Positions 37,910 through 45,741 of a stretch of DNA of 64,000 bases are shown here, one piece after another. Position 1 is the stretch's first letter; each line of letters begins with the position of its first letter. A model generated the notes under the pieces. It worked only from the letters and a program-made list of their open reading frames with translations, was not told the origin of the DNA and searched no databases. Position numbers and translations under genes: made by a program. Source of the stretch: Candidatus Zipacnadum vermilionense. GTDB lineage: Bacteria > Armatimonadota > Zipacnadia > Zipacnadales > Zipacnadaceae. The stretch covers positions 62,001 through 126,000 of the forward strand of contig JALGSV010000003.1 of the NCBI GenBank assembly GCA_029821755.1, read 5' to 3'.

Positions 37910-37952
37910 GGGGCGGGGCTCCCCCCGCCCCGGACGGGAGTTACACCCGTCC
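37910..37952 (+). terminator. Tandem hairpins between amidase and rph
   Basis: GGGGCGGGG (37910-37918) pairs with CCCCGCCCC (37923-37931), and GGACGGG (37932-37938) pairs with CCCGTCC (37946-37952). A partial family-B repeat lies just upstream (about 37866-37909). The second stem ends 6 nt before the rph ribosome site. Confidence 0.5.
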
Positions 37953-37971
37953 TACCTAAGGAGGAATCCGT

Positions 37972-38709
37972 TTGCTTCGCAAAGACGGTAGAGATAACGA
38001 AAGCCTCCGCGACGTAGTCATTAAGCGTGGGGTCAGCAAGTACGCCGAGGGTTCTTGCCTCATCCAGATGGGCGACACCCATGTTCTGTGCACCGCTTCC
38101 CTAGAGGAACGCGTGCCCCGTTGGCTCAAGGACGGCGACCAGGGGTGGGTCACCGGCGAGTACGCCATGCTCCCGCGCTCCACCTCCGACCGCTCGGTCC
38201 GCGAGAGCGTCCAAGGCCGCCGCCAGGGCCGGGGCATGGAAATCGAGCGTCTCATCGGCCGCTCCTTGCGCGCCGTGACCAACCTCAAGGCGCTGGGCCA
38301 GCGCACCATCACGGTGGACTGCGACGTCCTGCAGGCCGACGGCGGCACCCGCTGTGCCTCCGTCACCGGCGGCTACGTGGCCCTGGCCGAGGCCCTCTCC
38401 TTTCTGGTGCGCAAGCGCCGCGTCAAGGTCTGGCCGCTCCAGGCGCAGGTCGCCGCCATCTCCCTGGGTCTGGTGGCCGGGGAGATGATGCTCGACCTGT
38501 CCTATGAGGAAGACTCCCGTGCGGCCGTAGACACCAACTTGATCATGACCAGCCACGGCGGCGTAGTCGAGGTCCAGGCCACCGCCGAGGGCGATCCCTT
38601 CTCCGTCAGCCAACTGGGCCAGATGATGACGCTGGGGCAGAAGGGCATGATGCAGCTACTAGCGTTCCAGACCCAGGCCCTGGAGGGGCTGCAAACCTCC
38701 CCCTCGTAA
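37972..38709 (+). CDS. rph: Ribonuclease PH
   Basis: A 245-residue phosphorolytic 3'-5' exoribonuclease that trims tRNA 3' ends. Conserved pieces are VVIKRGVSKYAEGSCLIQMGDTHVLCTAS, WVTGEYAMLPRSTSDR, QGRRQGRGMEIERLIGRSLRAV, TITVDCDVLQADGGTRCASVTGGYVAL, LDLSYEEDSRAAVDTNLIM and VEVQATAEGDPFS. The start is a TTG after AAGGAGGA (37958-37965). rdgB begins 6 bp after its stop, the widely conserved rph-rdgB order. Confidence 0.96.
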   Translation: MLRKDGRDNESLRDVVIKRGVSKYAEGSCLIQMGDTHVLCTASLEERVPRWLKDGDQGWVTGEYAMLPRSTSDRSVRESVQGRRQGRGMEIERLIGRSLRAVTNLKALGQRTITVDCDVLQADGGTRCASVTGGYVALAEALSFLVRKRRVKVWPLQAQVAAISLGLVAGEMMLDLSYEEDSRAAVDTNLIMTSHGGVVEVQATAEGDPFSVSQLGQMMTLGQKGMMQLLAFQTQALEGLQTSPS

Positions 38710-38715
38710 CCCCGC

Positions 38716-39333
38716 ATGACCGACCTCTGCCGTCTTCTCGTCGCGTCGCACAACCCCGGCAAGGCCCAGGAGCTCGCCGCGCTCCTGGCCGGCTTGCCGG
38801 TGGCGGTCCGCTCGCTCGCCGGCTACCCCCAGGTGCGCCTGCCCCAGGAGACCGGAGAGACCTTCGCCGAGAACGCCTCCCTCAAGGCCCGGGCCGTCTC
38901 CCAAGCTCTGCACGAGTGGGCCCTGGCGGACGACAGCGGCCTGGTCGTCCCCGCCCTGGACGGCGCCCCCGGCCTGCACTCCAGCCGCGTCGCCGCCACC
39001 GATCCCGAGCGCCTTGCCTGGCTCCTGCAGCGCTTGGACGGCCTCCCCGACCCTTCCCGGCAGGCCCATTTCCTCTGCGTTCTCGCCCTCACTGACCCTC
39101 GGGGGCGCCTGATCGGCACCTGGGAGGGCCGGGTCGAGGGCCGCATCCTCACGGCGCCCCGCGGCCAGGGCGGCTTCGGCTACGATCCAGTCTTCCTTTA
39201 CGAGCCCGCGAGCCTCACCTTTGCCGAGATGACCCCGGAGGAGAAGGCGGCCGTCAGCCATCGCGGACAGGCTCTGCGGGCCTTCCGCGCTGACTTGCTG
39301 CACCTGCTGGAGACGGAGGGCGCCGATGTCTGA
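38716..39333 (+). CDS. rdgB: XTP/dITP diphosphatase (RdgB/HAM1)
   Basis: A 205-residue house-cleaning pyrophosphatase removing dITP, XTP and similar. Family signatures are LLVASHNPGKAQELAALL, ETGETFAENASLKARAVS, ALADDSGLVVPALDGAPGLHSSRVA, GQGGFGYDPVFLYEPASLTFAEMTPEEKAAVSHRGQAL. It follows rph closely and overlaps the GT9 gene by 8 nt, so it is part of the same transcription unit. Confidence 0.96.
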   Translation: MTDLCRLLVASHNPGKAQELAALLAGLPVAVRSLAGYPQVRLPQETGETFAENASLKARAVSQALHEWALADDSGLVVPALDGAPGLHSSRVAATDPERLAWLLQRLDGLPDPSRQAHFLCVLALTDPRGRLIGTWEGRVEGRILTAPRGQGGFGYDPVFLYEPASLTFAEMTPEEKAAVSHRGQALRAFRADLLHLLETEGADV

Positions 39334-40360
39334 CGACCGCTCCCCCCGCATCCTGATCGTTCGCCGCAGCTCCTTGGGTGACGTCATCGTCGGCCTGCCC
39401 GCGCTGGTCGCCCTCCGCCGCGGCTTTCCCCAGGCCTACCTCGCCTGGCTGGTAGAGGAGGAGCTGGCGGACCTGGTCCGCGGCCACGACTGCCTGGATG
39501 AGGTCCTCACCATTCGCCGCCTCACCATTCGCCAGCCGTTCGCCTGGTGGCAGGAGACCCGCGCCGTCAGTCGCCAGCTCCGCGAACGCCGCTTCGACTG
39601 GGCCGTGGACCTCCAGGGCCGCGGCAAGAGCGCGCTCATGTGCTACCTCAGCGGCGCACCCCGCCGAGTCGGCTTCGCCAACGAGGTCCGCAGTATGTTG
39701 GGTATGCGCTGGATCAACGAGGTCGTGCCCATCGATCCGGGCCTGACCGCGGTGGACCGTTCTCTCCTGATGGCCGACTACCTCGGCGCCCCCCTCTACC
39801 CCGTCGAGTTCCACTACCCGGTGCTGCCGGAGGCGGCCGAGTGGGTCGAGGAGCTTGCGCCCCCCGACGGTGCGCCTCTCGTCGGCCTGGTCCTGGGTGC
39901 CTCCTCCCCGGTGAAAGCCTGGCCCCCGGAGCACTTCGCCCGCCTAACCGAGCTACTGCGCGAGACCGGCGCCGAGGTGGTCCTGATCGGCGGGCCCGAC
40001 GTGGCCGAGCGCGAGGCGGCTATACAGGCGGCCCTGCCCGAGCCTGCCCTTAGTGCAGTCAGCGAGACCAGCCTGCCGCAACTGGCCGCCCTGCTCGCCC
40101 GGACCGACGCCGTCGTCTCACCCGACACCGGCGCCCTGCACATGGCCGCCGCTGTCGGCACACCGGTGATCGGCCTTTACGGCCCCACCAGCCCTGAGGC
40201 GACCGGCCCCTACGGCGACCAACACCGCGTCCTCTGGGATCGCCCCCCCTGCGGTCCCTGCGTGCGCCGGCCCCGTTGCTCGGACTACCACTGCATGATC
40301 GACCTCACCCCCGAACGCGTGGCCGAGGCCGTGCGGGAGGTGCTCGCCCACCGCCCATGA
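39326..40360 (+). CDS. Glycosyltransferase family 9 (ADP-heptose-LPS heptosyltransferase-like)
   Basis: A 344-residue GT9 protein. The N-terminus ILIVRRSSLGDVIVGLPALVALRRGFPQAYLAWLVEEE and the donor site VLGASSPVKAWPPEHFARLTELL are characteristic. The same holds for VLIGGPDVAEREAA, DAVVSPDTGALHMAAAVGTPVIGLYGPTSPEATGPYG and the Cys cluster near the C-terminus (CGPCVRRPRCSDYHCMIDLTPE). GT9 enzymes add heptoses to LPS inner core. Its presence suggests an outer membrane with LPS-like core or another heptosylated glycan. Both ends overlap neighbours. Confidence 0.92.
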   Translation: MSDDRSPRILIVRRSSLGDVIVGLPALVALRRGFPQAYLAWLVEEELADLVRGHDCLDEVLTIRRLTIRQPFAWWQETRAVSRQLRERRFDWAVDLQGRGKSALMCYLSGAPRRVGFANEVRSMLGMRWINEVVPIDPGLTAVDRSLLMADYLGAPLYPVEFHYPVLPEAAEWVEELAPPDGAPLVGLVLGASSPVKAWPPEHFARLTELLRETGAEVVLIGGPDVAEREAAIQAALPEPALSAVSETSLPQLAALLARTDAVVSPDTGALHMAAAVGTPVIGLYGPTSPEATGPYGDQHRVLWDRPPCGPCVRRPRCSDYHCMIDLTPERVAEAVREVLAHRP

Positions 40361-41439
40361 TCGTCACCCCTGACCGCCGCGTCGAATGGAACGCCCTGGT
40401 CGCCGCCTGCCCACACGGGGACCTGCTCCAGTGCTGGGAGTGGGGCGAGCTCAAGGCCCGCACTGGCTGGACCCCCCTCCCGGTAGCCGTGGAGCGCCAG
40501 GGCCGCCTCGCCGCGGCCTGCCTCCTGCTCCGGCGACCGGTCCCCGGCGGCCTGAGCCTCCTTTACGCGCCTCGCGGGCCCCTAGTGGACTTCTCCCAGC
40601 CCGACCTCTGGGCTGACCTCGCGGCCGAGATCCGCGCAGTTGGGAGACGTGAGCGGGCAATGGTGGTCAAATTCGACCCAGCCCTCCCGGCGGAAGATGC
40701 TCAGGTCGCCACAGCCCTCCGCGCCGCCGGCTTCCGCTCCTCGACCACCGCCGAGGCGATCGGCGGCACCCAGCCCCGCCAAGTGATGAAGCTTGATCTC
40801 ACCCCCTCCGAGGAGGAGCTCCTGGCCTCCTTTGCCCCCAAGTGGCGCTACAACATCCGTCTCGCCGCCCGCAAAGGGGTCACCGTCACTGACGAGGTCA
40901 CCCGCGACGACCTCCCCGCCTGGTACGAGGTCCTCAAGATCACCGCTCACCGCGACGGCTTCACCGTCCGCGCGCTGTCCTACTTCTATGACCTCTGGGA
41001 CCTGATCATCGCCCCCGGCCTCGGTCGCATGTTTCTGGCGCGGCTCGACGACCAAGCCCGGTCCGCCGGGCAGATTATCGCCGGCACCATGGCCTTTTGC
41101 CTCCCGCCGCAGTGCTGGTACGTCTACGGCGCCTCCGCCAACGAGCACCGCAACCTCATGCCCAACCACGCCCTGCAGTGGGCGATGATGCAATGGGCCA
41201 AACGCCAGGGCTGTAACGTCTATGATTTCCGGGGCGTGGCTCCCGAGGTAGACGGCGAGCCCCAGGGCTACCTGGCCGGCCTCAACCGCTTCAAGCGAGG
41301 TTTCGGCGCGCAGTACGTGGAATACCTGGGTGACTGGGACCTGGTGCTCAGGCCCGCGGCCTACTGGGCCTTCCAGAAAGCCCTCCCCTGGGTCCGGCAG
41401 CGAGGCAGGCGGAAGCGGGCGGCGGAGGAGGCCGTGTAG
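40357..41439 (+). CDS. FemAB/GNAT-type aminoacyl or acyl transferase
   Basis: A 360-residue protein with a FemAB-like double GNAT fold. HGDLLQCWEWGELKARTGWTPLPVAVERQGRLAAACLLLRR opens the first module. KWRYNIRLAARKGVTV is the FemXAB signature. The second GNAT module ends QGCNVYDFRGVAPEVDGEPQGYLAGLNRFKRGFGAQYVEYLGDWDL. FemX enzymes move an amino acid from aminoacyl-tRNA to the peptidoglycan precursor; relatives act on exopolysaccharide or peptides. The ATG overlaps the GT9 stop by 4 nt. An envelope role is likely and the substrate unknown. Confidence 0.87.
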   Translation: MIVTPDRRVEWNALVAACPHGDLLQCWEWGELKARTGWTPLPVAVERQGRLAAACLLLRRPVPGGLSLLYAPRGPLVDFSQPDLWADLAAEIRAVGRRERAMVVKFDPALPAEDAQVATALRAAGFRSSTTAEAIGGTQPRQVMKLDLTPSEEELLASFAPKWRYNIRLAARKGVTVTDEVTRDDLPAWYEVLKITAHRDGFTVRALSYFYDLWDLIIAPGLGRMFLARLDDQARSAGQIIAGTMAFCLPPQCWYVYGASANEHRNLMPNHALQWAMMQWAKRQGCNVYDFRGVAPEVDGEPQGYLAGLNRFKRGFGAQYVEYLGDWDLVLRPAAYWAFQKALPWVRQRGRRKRAAEEAV

Positions 41440-41447
41440 GGACGTCT

Positions 41448-41546
41448 GTAGGGCGCGGGCTTGTGCCGCGCCCCTCGCTTTGACGCGCGGCATGCTTGCC
41501 TTGGTTGCCGCCAGCGCAGAGGGCGCGGTACGAGCCCGCGCCCTAC
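41448..41546. repeat. Inverted pair of REP-like palindromes (family A)
   Basis: Two 26-28 bp palindromes lie head to head. Copy one (41448-41475) begins GTAGGGCGCGGGC and pairs GGGCGCGG with CCGCGCCC around a 7-nt loop. Copy two (41521-41546) is its reverse complement, with the same 8-bp arms and a slightly different loop. A degenerate third copy is at 59996-60021. They fill the gap between the FemAB gene and tldD, and copy two ends 1 bp before the tldD ribosome site. Confidence 0.65.
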
Positions 41547-41558
41547 AAGGGAGTGCAC

Positions 41559-42968
41559 ATGCGTGAACTAGTAGAACAGATCCTGGAGGCCGCTCGCCAG
41601 GCGGGAGCGCAGTTCGCCGACCTCCGCGTTGGCGAGGGCAGCGGCGTCTCTATCGCCGTCCAGGACGGCCAGGCCGACCGCATTAGCACCGGCTCCGGCC
41701 GGGCCGCCGGTCTGCGCGTCCTGGTGGACGGCGCCTGGGGTTTCGCCCCCACCACCACCGTCACTAAGCGCGAACTCCTCCGCGCCGTGCGCGAGGCCAC
41801 CGCCATGGCTCGCGCCGCTGCGCCTTCCGTCACCGAGCCCGGCATGGTCGCCGAGATCGAGCCGGTAGAGGATTCCGTCGAGGCACAGTTTCGGATTGAC
41901 CCGCGCGACATCAACCTCGCCGACCGCGTGGCCGCCATCTTCGAGCTGGAACAGGCCGCCCGCCGCGAGGACACCGAGCGCATCACCAACACCATCGCCG
42001 GCTACAACGACGGCTTCAGCCGCTCCTGGATCGGCAACACTGAGGGCACCTACCTGGAGGCCGAGCGCGTCCGCTGCTCCTTTGGCCTCTCCGTCATCGC
42101 CCAGGAGGGTGAGGTCCGCCAGTGGGCCTCAGAGAGCCGCGCCGGCGGCCGCGGCTACGAGGTCTTCGAGGATGTGAATGGCGAGGAATTCGCCCGCGAA
42201 ACCGCCCAACGCGCCCTGAACCTGCTGGAGGCCTCTCCCCCACCCGCCGGTAAGTTCGAGGCAATCATCGACCCCAAGATCACCGGTCTGCTCGTACACG
42301 AGGCCTTCGGCCACAACTGTGAGGCCGACGCCGTCTGGTCCGGCCAGTCCATCGTCTCCGACAAGATCGGCGAGCAAGTCGCTGCCGACACTGTCAACAT
42401 CGTGGACGATCCCCTCCGCGAAAACCTGAATGGCTCTTTCCAGTACGACAGCGAGGGCACCCCGGCCCAGCGCCACGTGCTCGTGGAGAATGGCGTCCTC
42501 TGCGGTTTCCTGCACAGTCTGGAGACCGCCGCCCAGTTCGACGAACCTCCCAACGGCGCCGCGCGCGCCGGCAGCGCCCAGGACCCGCCCCTGGTACGCA
42601 TGAGCAACACCTACCTTGAGCCGGGGGATTGGTCTTTCGAGGAGATGATCGAGGGCATCAAGGACGGTCTGTACCTGGCGGGCGGCAAGTGGGGCTACGT
42701 CTACACCGCCCGCGGCCAGTTCACCTGCAATGCCGAGCACGCCTACGCCATCAAGCACGGCGAATTGGGCCGCCACTACCGCAACGTCAGCTTTGCCGGC
42801 CTGACGCTCGATACCTTCCAGCACGTCACCGCTGTCGGTAACGACCTGGACTTCGAGATGGGCGGCACCTGCGGCAAGAGCGGCCAGGGCGTTCCCGTCG
42901 ACACCGGCGGCCCCCACCTGCGCCTGGCCGAAATAGTCGTGGGCGGGCATGAGGAGGCGGAGGCTTGA
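41559..42968 (+). CDS. tldD: TldD metalloprotease
   Basis: A 469-residue TldD, the catalytic half of the TldD/TldE protease that processes linear peptides. HEAFGH at 247-252 supplies the metal-binding HExxxH, which TldE lacks. Other conserved parts are ADLRVGEGSGVSIAVQDGQADRISTG, GFAPTTTVTKREL and GTCGKSGQGVPVDTGGPHLRLAEIVVGG. AAGGGAG precedes the ATG at 41559. No tldE (pmbA) is next to it. Instead three short genes ending in a PqqD-domain protein follow with 4-nt overlaps. Known TldD/E jobs include CcdA degradation and microcin B17 maturation. Confidence 0.94.
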   Translation: MRELVEQILEAARQAGAQFADLRVGEGSGVSIAVQDGQADRISTGSGRAAGLRVLVDGAWGFAPTTTVTKRELLRAVREATAMARAAAPSVTEPGMVAEIEPVEDSVEAQFRIDPRDINLADRVAAIFELEQAARREDTERITNTIAGYNDGFSRSWIGNTEGTYLEAERVRCSFGLSVIAQEGEVRQWASESRAGGRGYEVFEDVNGEEFARETAQRALNLLEASPPPAGKFEAIIDPKITGLLVHEAFGHNCEADAVWSGQSIVSDKIGEQVAADTVNIVDDPLRENLNGSFQYDSEGTPAQRHVLVENGVLCGFLHSLETAAQFDEPPNGAARAGSAQDPPLVRMSNTYLEPGDWSFEEMIEGIKDGLYLAGGKWGYVYTARGQFTCNAEHAYAIKHGELGRHYRNVSFAGLTLDTFQHVTAVGNDLDFEMGGTCGKSGQGVPVDTGGPHLRLAEIVVGGHEEAEA

Positions 42969-43345
42969 CCGATCTGCCGATGGTGATCGCTTTCAGCGCG
43001 GTAGCAGTCGTCCTGCTGACTCTGATCAGCTACATGCTCTACCGCCGGGCCCTTGAGATGGGCCATCCGGCCGGTCGCGTGGGCCCCCGCCTGGTGGTCT
43101 TCGGGCTGGGCTGTCTCGGCGCGCTGTCCGTGGGCCTCTATTTCCACCACCTCTACCCCCAGGGCCTGTTCAATGTCAACTTCGGCGGCGGCAGCCAACC
43201 TGTCGCCCTCGTCGGCGGCCCCCAGGCCAAGGGTCCGCTGCTCGTCGCCATCCTCGGCATGATCGTCTGCGCCCTGGTCGCCTGGCTGGCGATGCGGCCC
43301 CTGCAGACCCCGCCACCCGACGCACCGGAGGGGAAGCCAGAGTGA
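42965..43345 (+). CDS. Small membrane protein, unknown
   Basis: A 126-residue protein with three likely membrane helices: MVIAFSAVAVVLLTLISYML (about 6-25), LVVFGLGCLGALSVGLYF (about 43-60) and LLVAILGMIVCALVAWLAM (about 91-109). The loop between the last two is Gly-rich, and a Pro-rich tail follows. I recognise no family. The TTG start overlaps the tldD stop (TTGA), with GGAGG upstream, and the stop overlaps the next gene's GTG. Translational coupling to tldD argues for a shared process at the membrane. Confidence 0.7.
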   Translation: MTDLPMVIAFSAVAVVLLTLISYMLYRRALEMGHPAGRVGPRLVVFGLGCLGALSVGLYFHHLYPQGLFNVNFGGGSQPVALVGGPQAKGPLLVAILGMIVCALVAWLAMRPLQTPPPDAPEGKPE

Positions 43346-44268
43346 TCCTCGCCGCCGCTATCCTGTGGACCCTGGCCGCTCTAGCGGCCGGGCTGACCAT
43401 CTGGGGCCTGCTCGTGGAGCCTCACCACCTGGAGGTAAGCCGCCTCCGCCTCCCTCTCCCGCGCCTGCCTGAGGAACTCCGCGGCCTCACCATCGGCCAC
43501 CTTTCCGACACCCATCTGCGCGGCCGCCCCACCTCCCGCCAGATCGCCGAGCGTGCCTGCGCCGAGCTGATGGCGCAGCGTCCCGACCTCATCTGCATCA
43601 GTGGCGACCTCGCCAACCACGCCGAGCACATGCAGGAGGGCGTGGAGCTTCTCCGCCTGCTCTCGGCCCCGCTGGGTGTCTTCCTGGTTCTGGGCAACCA
43701 CGATTGCGACGCCACCATGGAAGACTTCCTCGCCGGGAACCCCTCCTGCGACGACGCCGAACAGGCTTGGCGCCAGGCCGTGGCCTCCAACGGCGTGGTT
43801 CTACTCGACAACGAGTCGCGGACGCTCCAGGTCCGGGGTAAACAAGTGGTCATCGCCGGCATCGGAGACCTCTCCGCGGGTCAGGACGACCTCCCCGCGG
43901 CCCTGGCGGGCACCCCGCCCGGCGACCTACGCCTGCTCCTCTGCCACACCCCCGATACTGTAGACCTCCCCGAGACCGAGTGGGCCGATCTCATCCTGGC
44001 CGGGCACACCCACGGGGGGCAACTACAGGTCCCCGGCCTTGGTAGCATCTGGGCCCCCGTCTGGCGGCAGCGCCGGCGCGCCAGCGGCCTGCTGCGCCTG
44101 GGGCAGACGCTGCTCTTCGTCAATCGCGGCGTCAGTTCTGCCTTCCCCGCCCGCATCAACTGCCGCCCGCAAATAGCGATCCTGGAGCTAATCGCCGGCA
44201 GCCTCGACAACATCGCTGAAACCCGCCGGATTCCTCTTCCGGCGCTTGAGGAGGAACGTGTGGTATGA
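43342..44268 (+). CDS. Metallophosphoesterase (YkuE/YaeI-like), membrane-anchored
   Basis: A 308-residue calcineurin-like phosphoesterase. An N-terminal helix (LAAAILWTLAALAAGLTIWGLLV) is followed by the dinuclear-metal motifs GHLSDTHLRG, ISGDLANH, VLGNHDCDA, LLLCHTPDT and LAGHTHGGQLQVPGLG. The sequence after the last motif (INRGVSS-like FVNRGVSSAFPARINCRPQIAIL) matches the YkuE/YaeI group. These are suggested to cleave lipid-linked or nucleotide phosphoesters. The GTG start and ATGA junction couple it to both neighbours. Confidence 0.9.
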   Translation: MILAAAILWTLAALAAGLTIWGLLVEPHHLEVSRLRLPLPRLPEELRGLTIGHLSDTHLRGRPTSRQIAERACAELMAQRPDLICISGDLANHAEHMQEGVELLRLLSAPLGVFLVLGNHDCDATMEDFLAGNPSCDDAEQAWRQAVASNGVVLLDNESRTLQVRGKQVVIAGIGDLSAGQDDLPAALAGTPPGDLRLLLCHTPDTVDLPETEWADLILAGHTHGGQLQVPGLGSIWAPVWRQRRRASGLLRLGQTLLFVNRGVSSAFPARINCRPQIAILELIAGSLDNIAETRRIPLPALEEERVV

Positions 44269-44774
44269 GCTTCACCGGCTTGTGGCGACTGATCTCCGGC
44301 AAGAAGGCCCCGCCTCCCAGCATCACCCGCCAGGATGCCTTGCGCGTCTACCCCATGCGCAACCCTAGCCTGCAGTGGGAGCCGGACGAGGAGGGCGCAG
44401 TTACCGCCACCCTCACTCGCCCGCGGGACCTGAAGAACCGGGTAGTCGGCACCTTCCTGATGCTGCCCGAATCCAAGCAGCTCAAGCTCGATGAGGTTGG
44501 TACCTTCGTCTGGAACCTCTGCGACGGCAAGCACACCGTGGCCGACATGGTGGCCGCGATGGCGGAGCAGTACAAGCTCAGCCGCCGTGAGGTGGAGGTC
44601 TCCCTCACGGAGTTTCTGCGCATGTTGGCCAAGCGCGGCATGATAGTGGTAGCCGTGCCCCAGGACATAGTAGACACGCTGGACCCAGGAACAGCCAAAG
44701 CGCTGGGGATAGTGGAGATCAAGACAGTGGAGGAGACGGAGGAGGAGGGGGAAAGGGAAAGCGACGAACGATGA
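44265..44774 (+). CDS. PqqD-domain (RRE-like) protein
   Basis: A 169-residue protein. Residues about 64-135 form a PqqD-type winged helix (LPESKQLKLDEVGTFVWNLCDGKHTVADMVAAMAEQYKLSRREVEVSLTEFLRMLAKRGMIVV). About 60 residues precede it and an acidic tail (EETEEEGERESDE) follows. PqqD domains bind precursor peptides of RiPP pathways and hand them to radical SAM enzymes. They also occur alone, where the role is unclear. No radical SAM gene or obvious precursor is adjacent. It is the last gene of the tightly overlapped rph-to-PqqD run. Confidence 0.82.
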   Translation: MSFTGLWRLISGKKAPPPSITRQDALRVYPMRNPSLQWEPDEEGAVTATLTRPRDLKNRVVGTFLMLPESKQLKLDEVGTFVWNLCDGKHTVADMVAAMAEQYKLSRREVEVSLTEFLRMLAKRGMIVVAVPQDIVDTLDPGTAKALGIVEIKTVEETEEEGERESDER

Positions 44775-44853
44775 TCGATGGCGGATGAAGGAGCAAGTAC
44801 CGAGGCCCCGCAGGAGCCTATCCTCCCCCTTCATCGATTACCAATCATCGTTC
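44766..44853. terminator. Long imperfect inverted repeat between convergent genes
   Basis: GAACGATGAT (44766-44775) pairs with ATCATCGTTC (44844-44853), and inside it GATGAAGG (44784-44791) pairs with CCTTCATC (44828-44835). It spans the convergent gap between the PqqD gene and rpsT, so it may be a bidirectional terminator. Confidence 0.5.
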
Positions 44854-44872
44854 AGCAATGCCGCTTAGCCGC

Positions 44873-45124
44873 TCAGCTCTTGGCCGCGTTGAGCTTCTTC
44901 ATCAGCCGCGACTTGCGGCGGGCGGCGGTGCGGGGGTGCAGCACGTTGGTCTTGGCGGCCTTGTCCAGCGCCTTGTAGGCGGCGGCCACTTCCGGCGCCT
45001 CGGCCTGCCCCAACTCGCTGGCGGCCCGGACGGCGGTCTTGTAAGCGCGCTTGATCCCCAGGTTATGCTGATGCCGGGCCCTGGCCTGGCGAAGGTCTTT
45101 CTTGCGGGACTTGATTTGCGGCAT
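44873..45124 (-). CDS. rpsT: 30S ribosomal protein S20
   Basis: An 83-residue, highly basic helical protein: PQIKSRKKDLRQARARHQHNLGIKRAYKTAVRAA at the N-terminus and KTNVLHPRTAARRKSRLMKKLNAA at the C-terminus are the S20 signature. It binds 16S rRNA helix 44 and the 5' domain. It is monocistronic with its own promoter and a structured leader. Confidence 0.96.
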   Translation of the reverse strand: MPQIKSRKKDLRQARARHQHNLGIKRAYKTAVRAASELGQAEAPEVAAAYKALDKAAKTNVLHPRTAARRKSRLMKKLNAAKS

Positions 45125-45142
45125 GACGATGATACCCCTCAG

Positions 45143-45195
45143 GCGGACGCAGAGGTCCGCAGGATTAAAGCGCCGCCGTCCACCGGGACGGCGGC
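45143..45195 (-). promoter_or_regulatory. Structured 5' leader of rpsT
   Basis: In the roughly 85-nt leader a 10-bp perfect stem (GCCGCCGTCC / GGACGGCGGC, 45172-45195, CGGT loop) is followed by a second 6-bp stem (45143-45148 with 45155-45160). S20 represses its own synthesis in E. coli; whether these stems mediate that here is inference. The first stem lacks a proper U tract for an attenuator. Confidence 0.4.
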
Positions 45196-45216
45196 TACTT
45201 GGCTTTCGCGATGAAG

Positions 45217-45246
45217 ATTATAGCACAGCCCTCGCGGAGTAGGCAA
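45217..45246 (-). promoter_or_regulatory. Promoter of rpsT
   Basis: On the minus strand TTGCCT (45241-45246), 18 bp, and an extended -10 TGC-TATAAT (hexamer 45217-45222). Confidence 0.7.
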
Positions 45247-45277
45247 GCATATTGGCTAGATCAACGGCTCCCGACCG

Positions 45278-45306
45278 TTGACTAAGACCCGCGTGGATTG
45301 TATCAT
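45278..45306 (+). promoter_or_regulatory. Promoter giving a probably leaderless mRNA
   Basis: TTGACT (45278-45283), exactly 17 bp, TATCAT (45301-45306). The +1 would fall at or within a base or two of the ATG at 45313, so the transcript would have no leader or ribosome site. Confidence 0.6.
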
Positions 45307-45312
45307 CCCCCC

Positions 45313-45606
45313 ATGCTCCCTCGCCTTCGCCGCCGCCGACTCCTGCGTTGGGTAGCATTCACCATCGCCAGCCTGGTCTTGTTCGCCGGCGCCATCTGGT
45401 TAGCGCTGGCCTTGGCTGGCTCCTCCCCTACCCGCGCCGTCCGCGTCCTGCGCGGCCCCTCCCCGGCCCCTGCTCCGTACTCCGTCAACGAACGGGAAGG
45501 CACCGTCCGCATCAAGCAGGAGGTCGCCCCCGGCGAAGAGCGCGAGTTTGAGCTTAAGAGCACTGCCGAGGGCGTCCTCGTCCGCCCCCTCCCCCCTAAG
45601 CAGTAG
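45313..45606 (+). CDS. Small single-pass membrane protein, unknown
   Basis: A 97-residue protein. An Arg-rich start (PRLRRRRLLR) leads into one helix (WVAFTIASLVLFAGAIWLALALAG). About 55 residues outside follow (PYSVNEREGTVRIKQEVAPGEEREFELKSTAEGVLVRPLPPKQ), probably beta. I recognise no family. The ATG at 45313 is chosen because the frame's earlier TTG lies inside the promoter. It is divergent from rpsT. Confidence 0.6.
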   Translation: MLPRLRRRRLLRWVAFTIASLVLFAGAIWLALALAGSSPTRAVRVLRGPSPAPAPYSVNEREGTVRIKQEVAPGEEREFELKSTAEGVLVRPLPPKQ

Positions 45607-45645
45607 GGACAGACGTCCTCTCACTCGGAGAGTATGTCTGTCCCT
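45605..45645. terminator. Hairpin directly after the small membrane protein gene
   Basis: AGGGACAGAC (45605-45614) pairs with GTCTGTCCCT (45636-45645). The stop codon overlaps the first bases of the stem. A family-B repeat with GAGGGGGCAGGGAGGTGAGG follows at about 45679-45742, just before the convergent rpsR stop. Confidence 0.5.
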
Positions 45646-45741
45646 GTTCTCCACACCGGTCTTCCGAGGTCTGGCGCTCTTACCCACTCCCCCTCTACTG
45701 ACACGGGCGTCTGCGCCCGGCGAGGGGGCAGGGAGGTGAGG

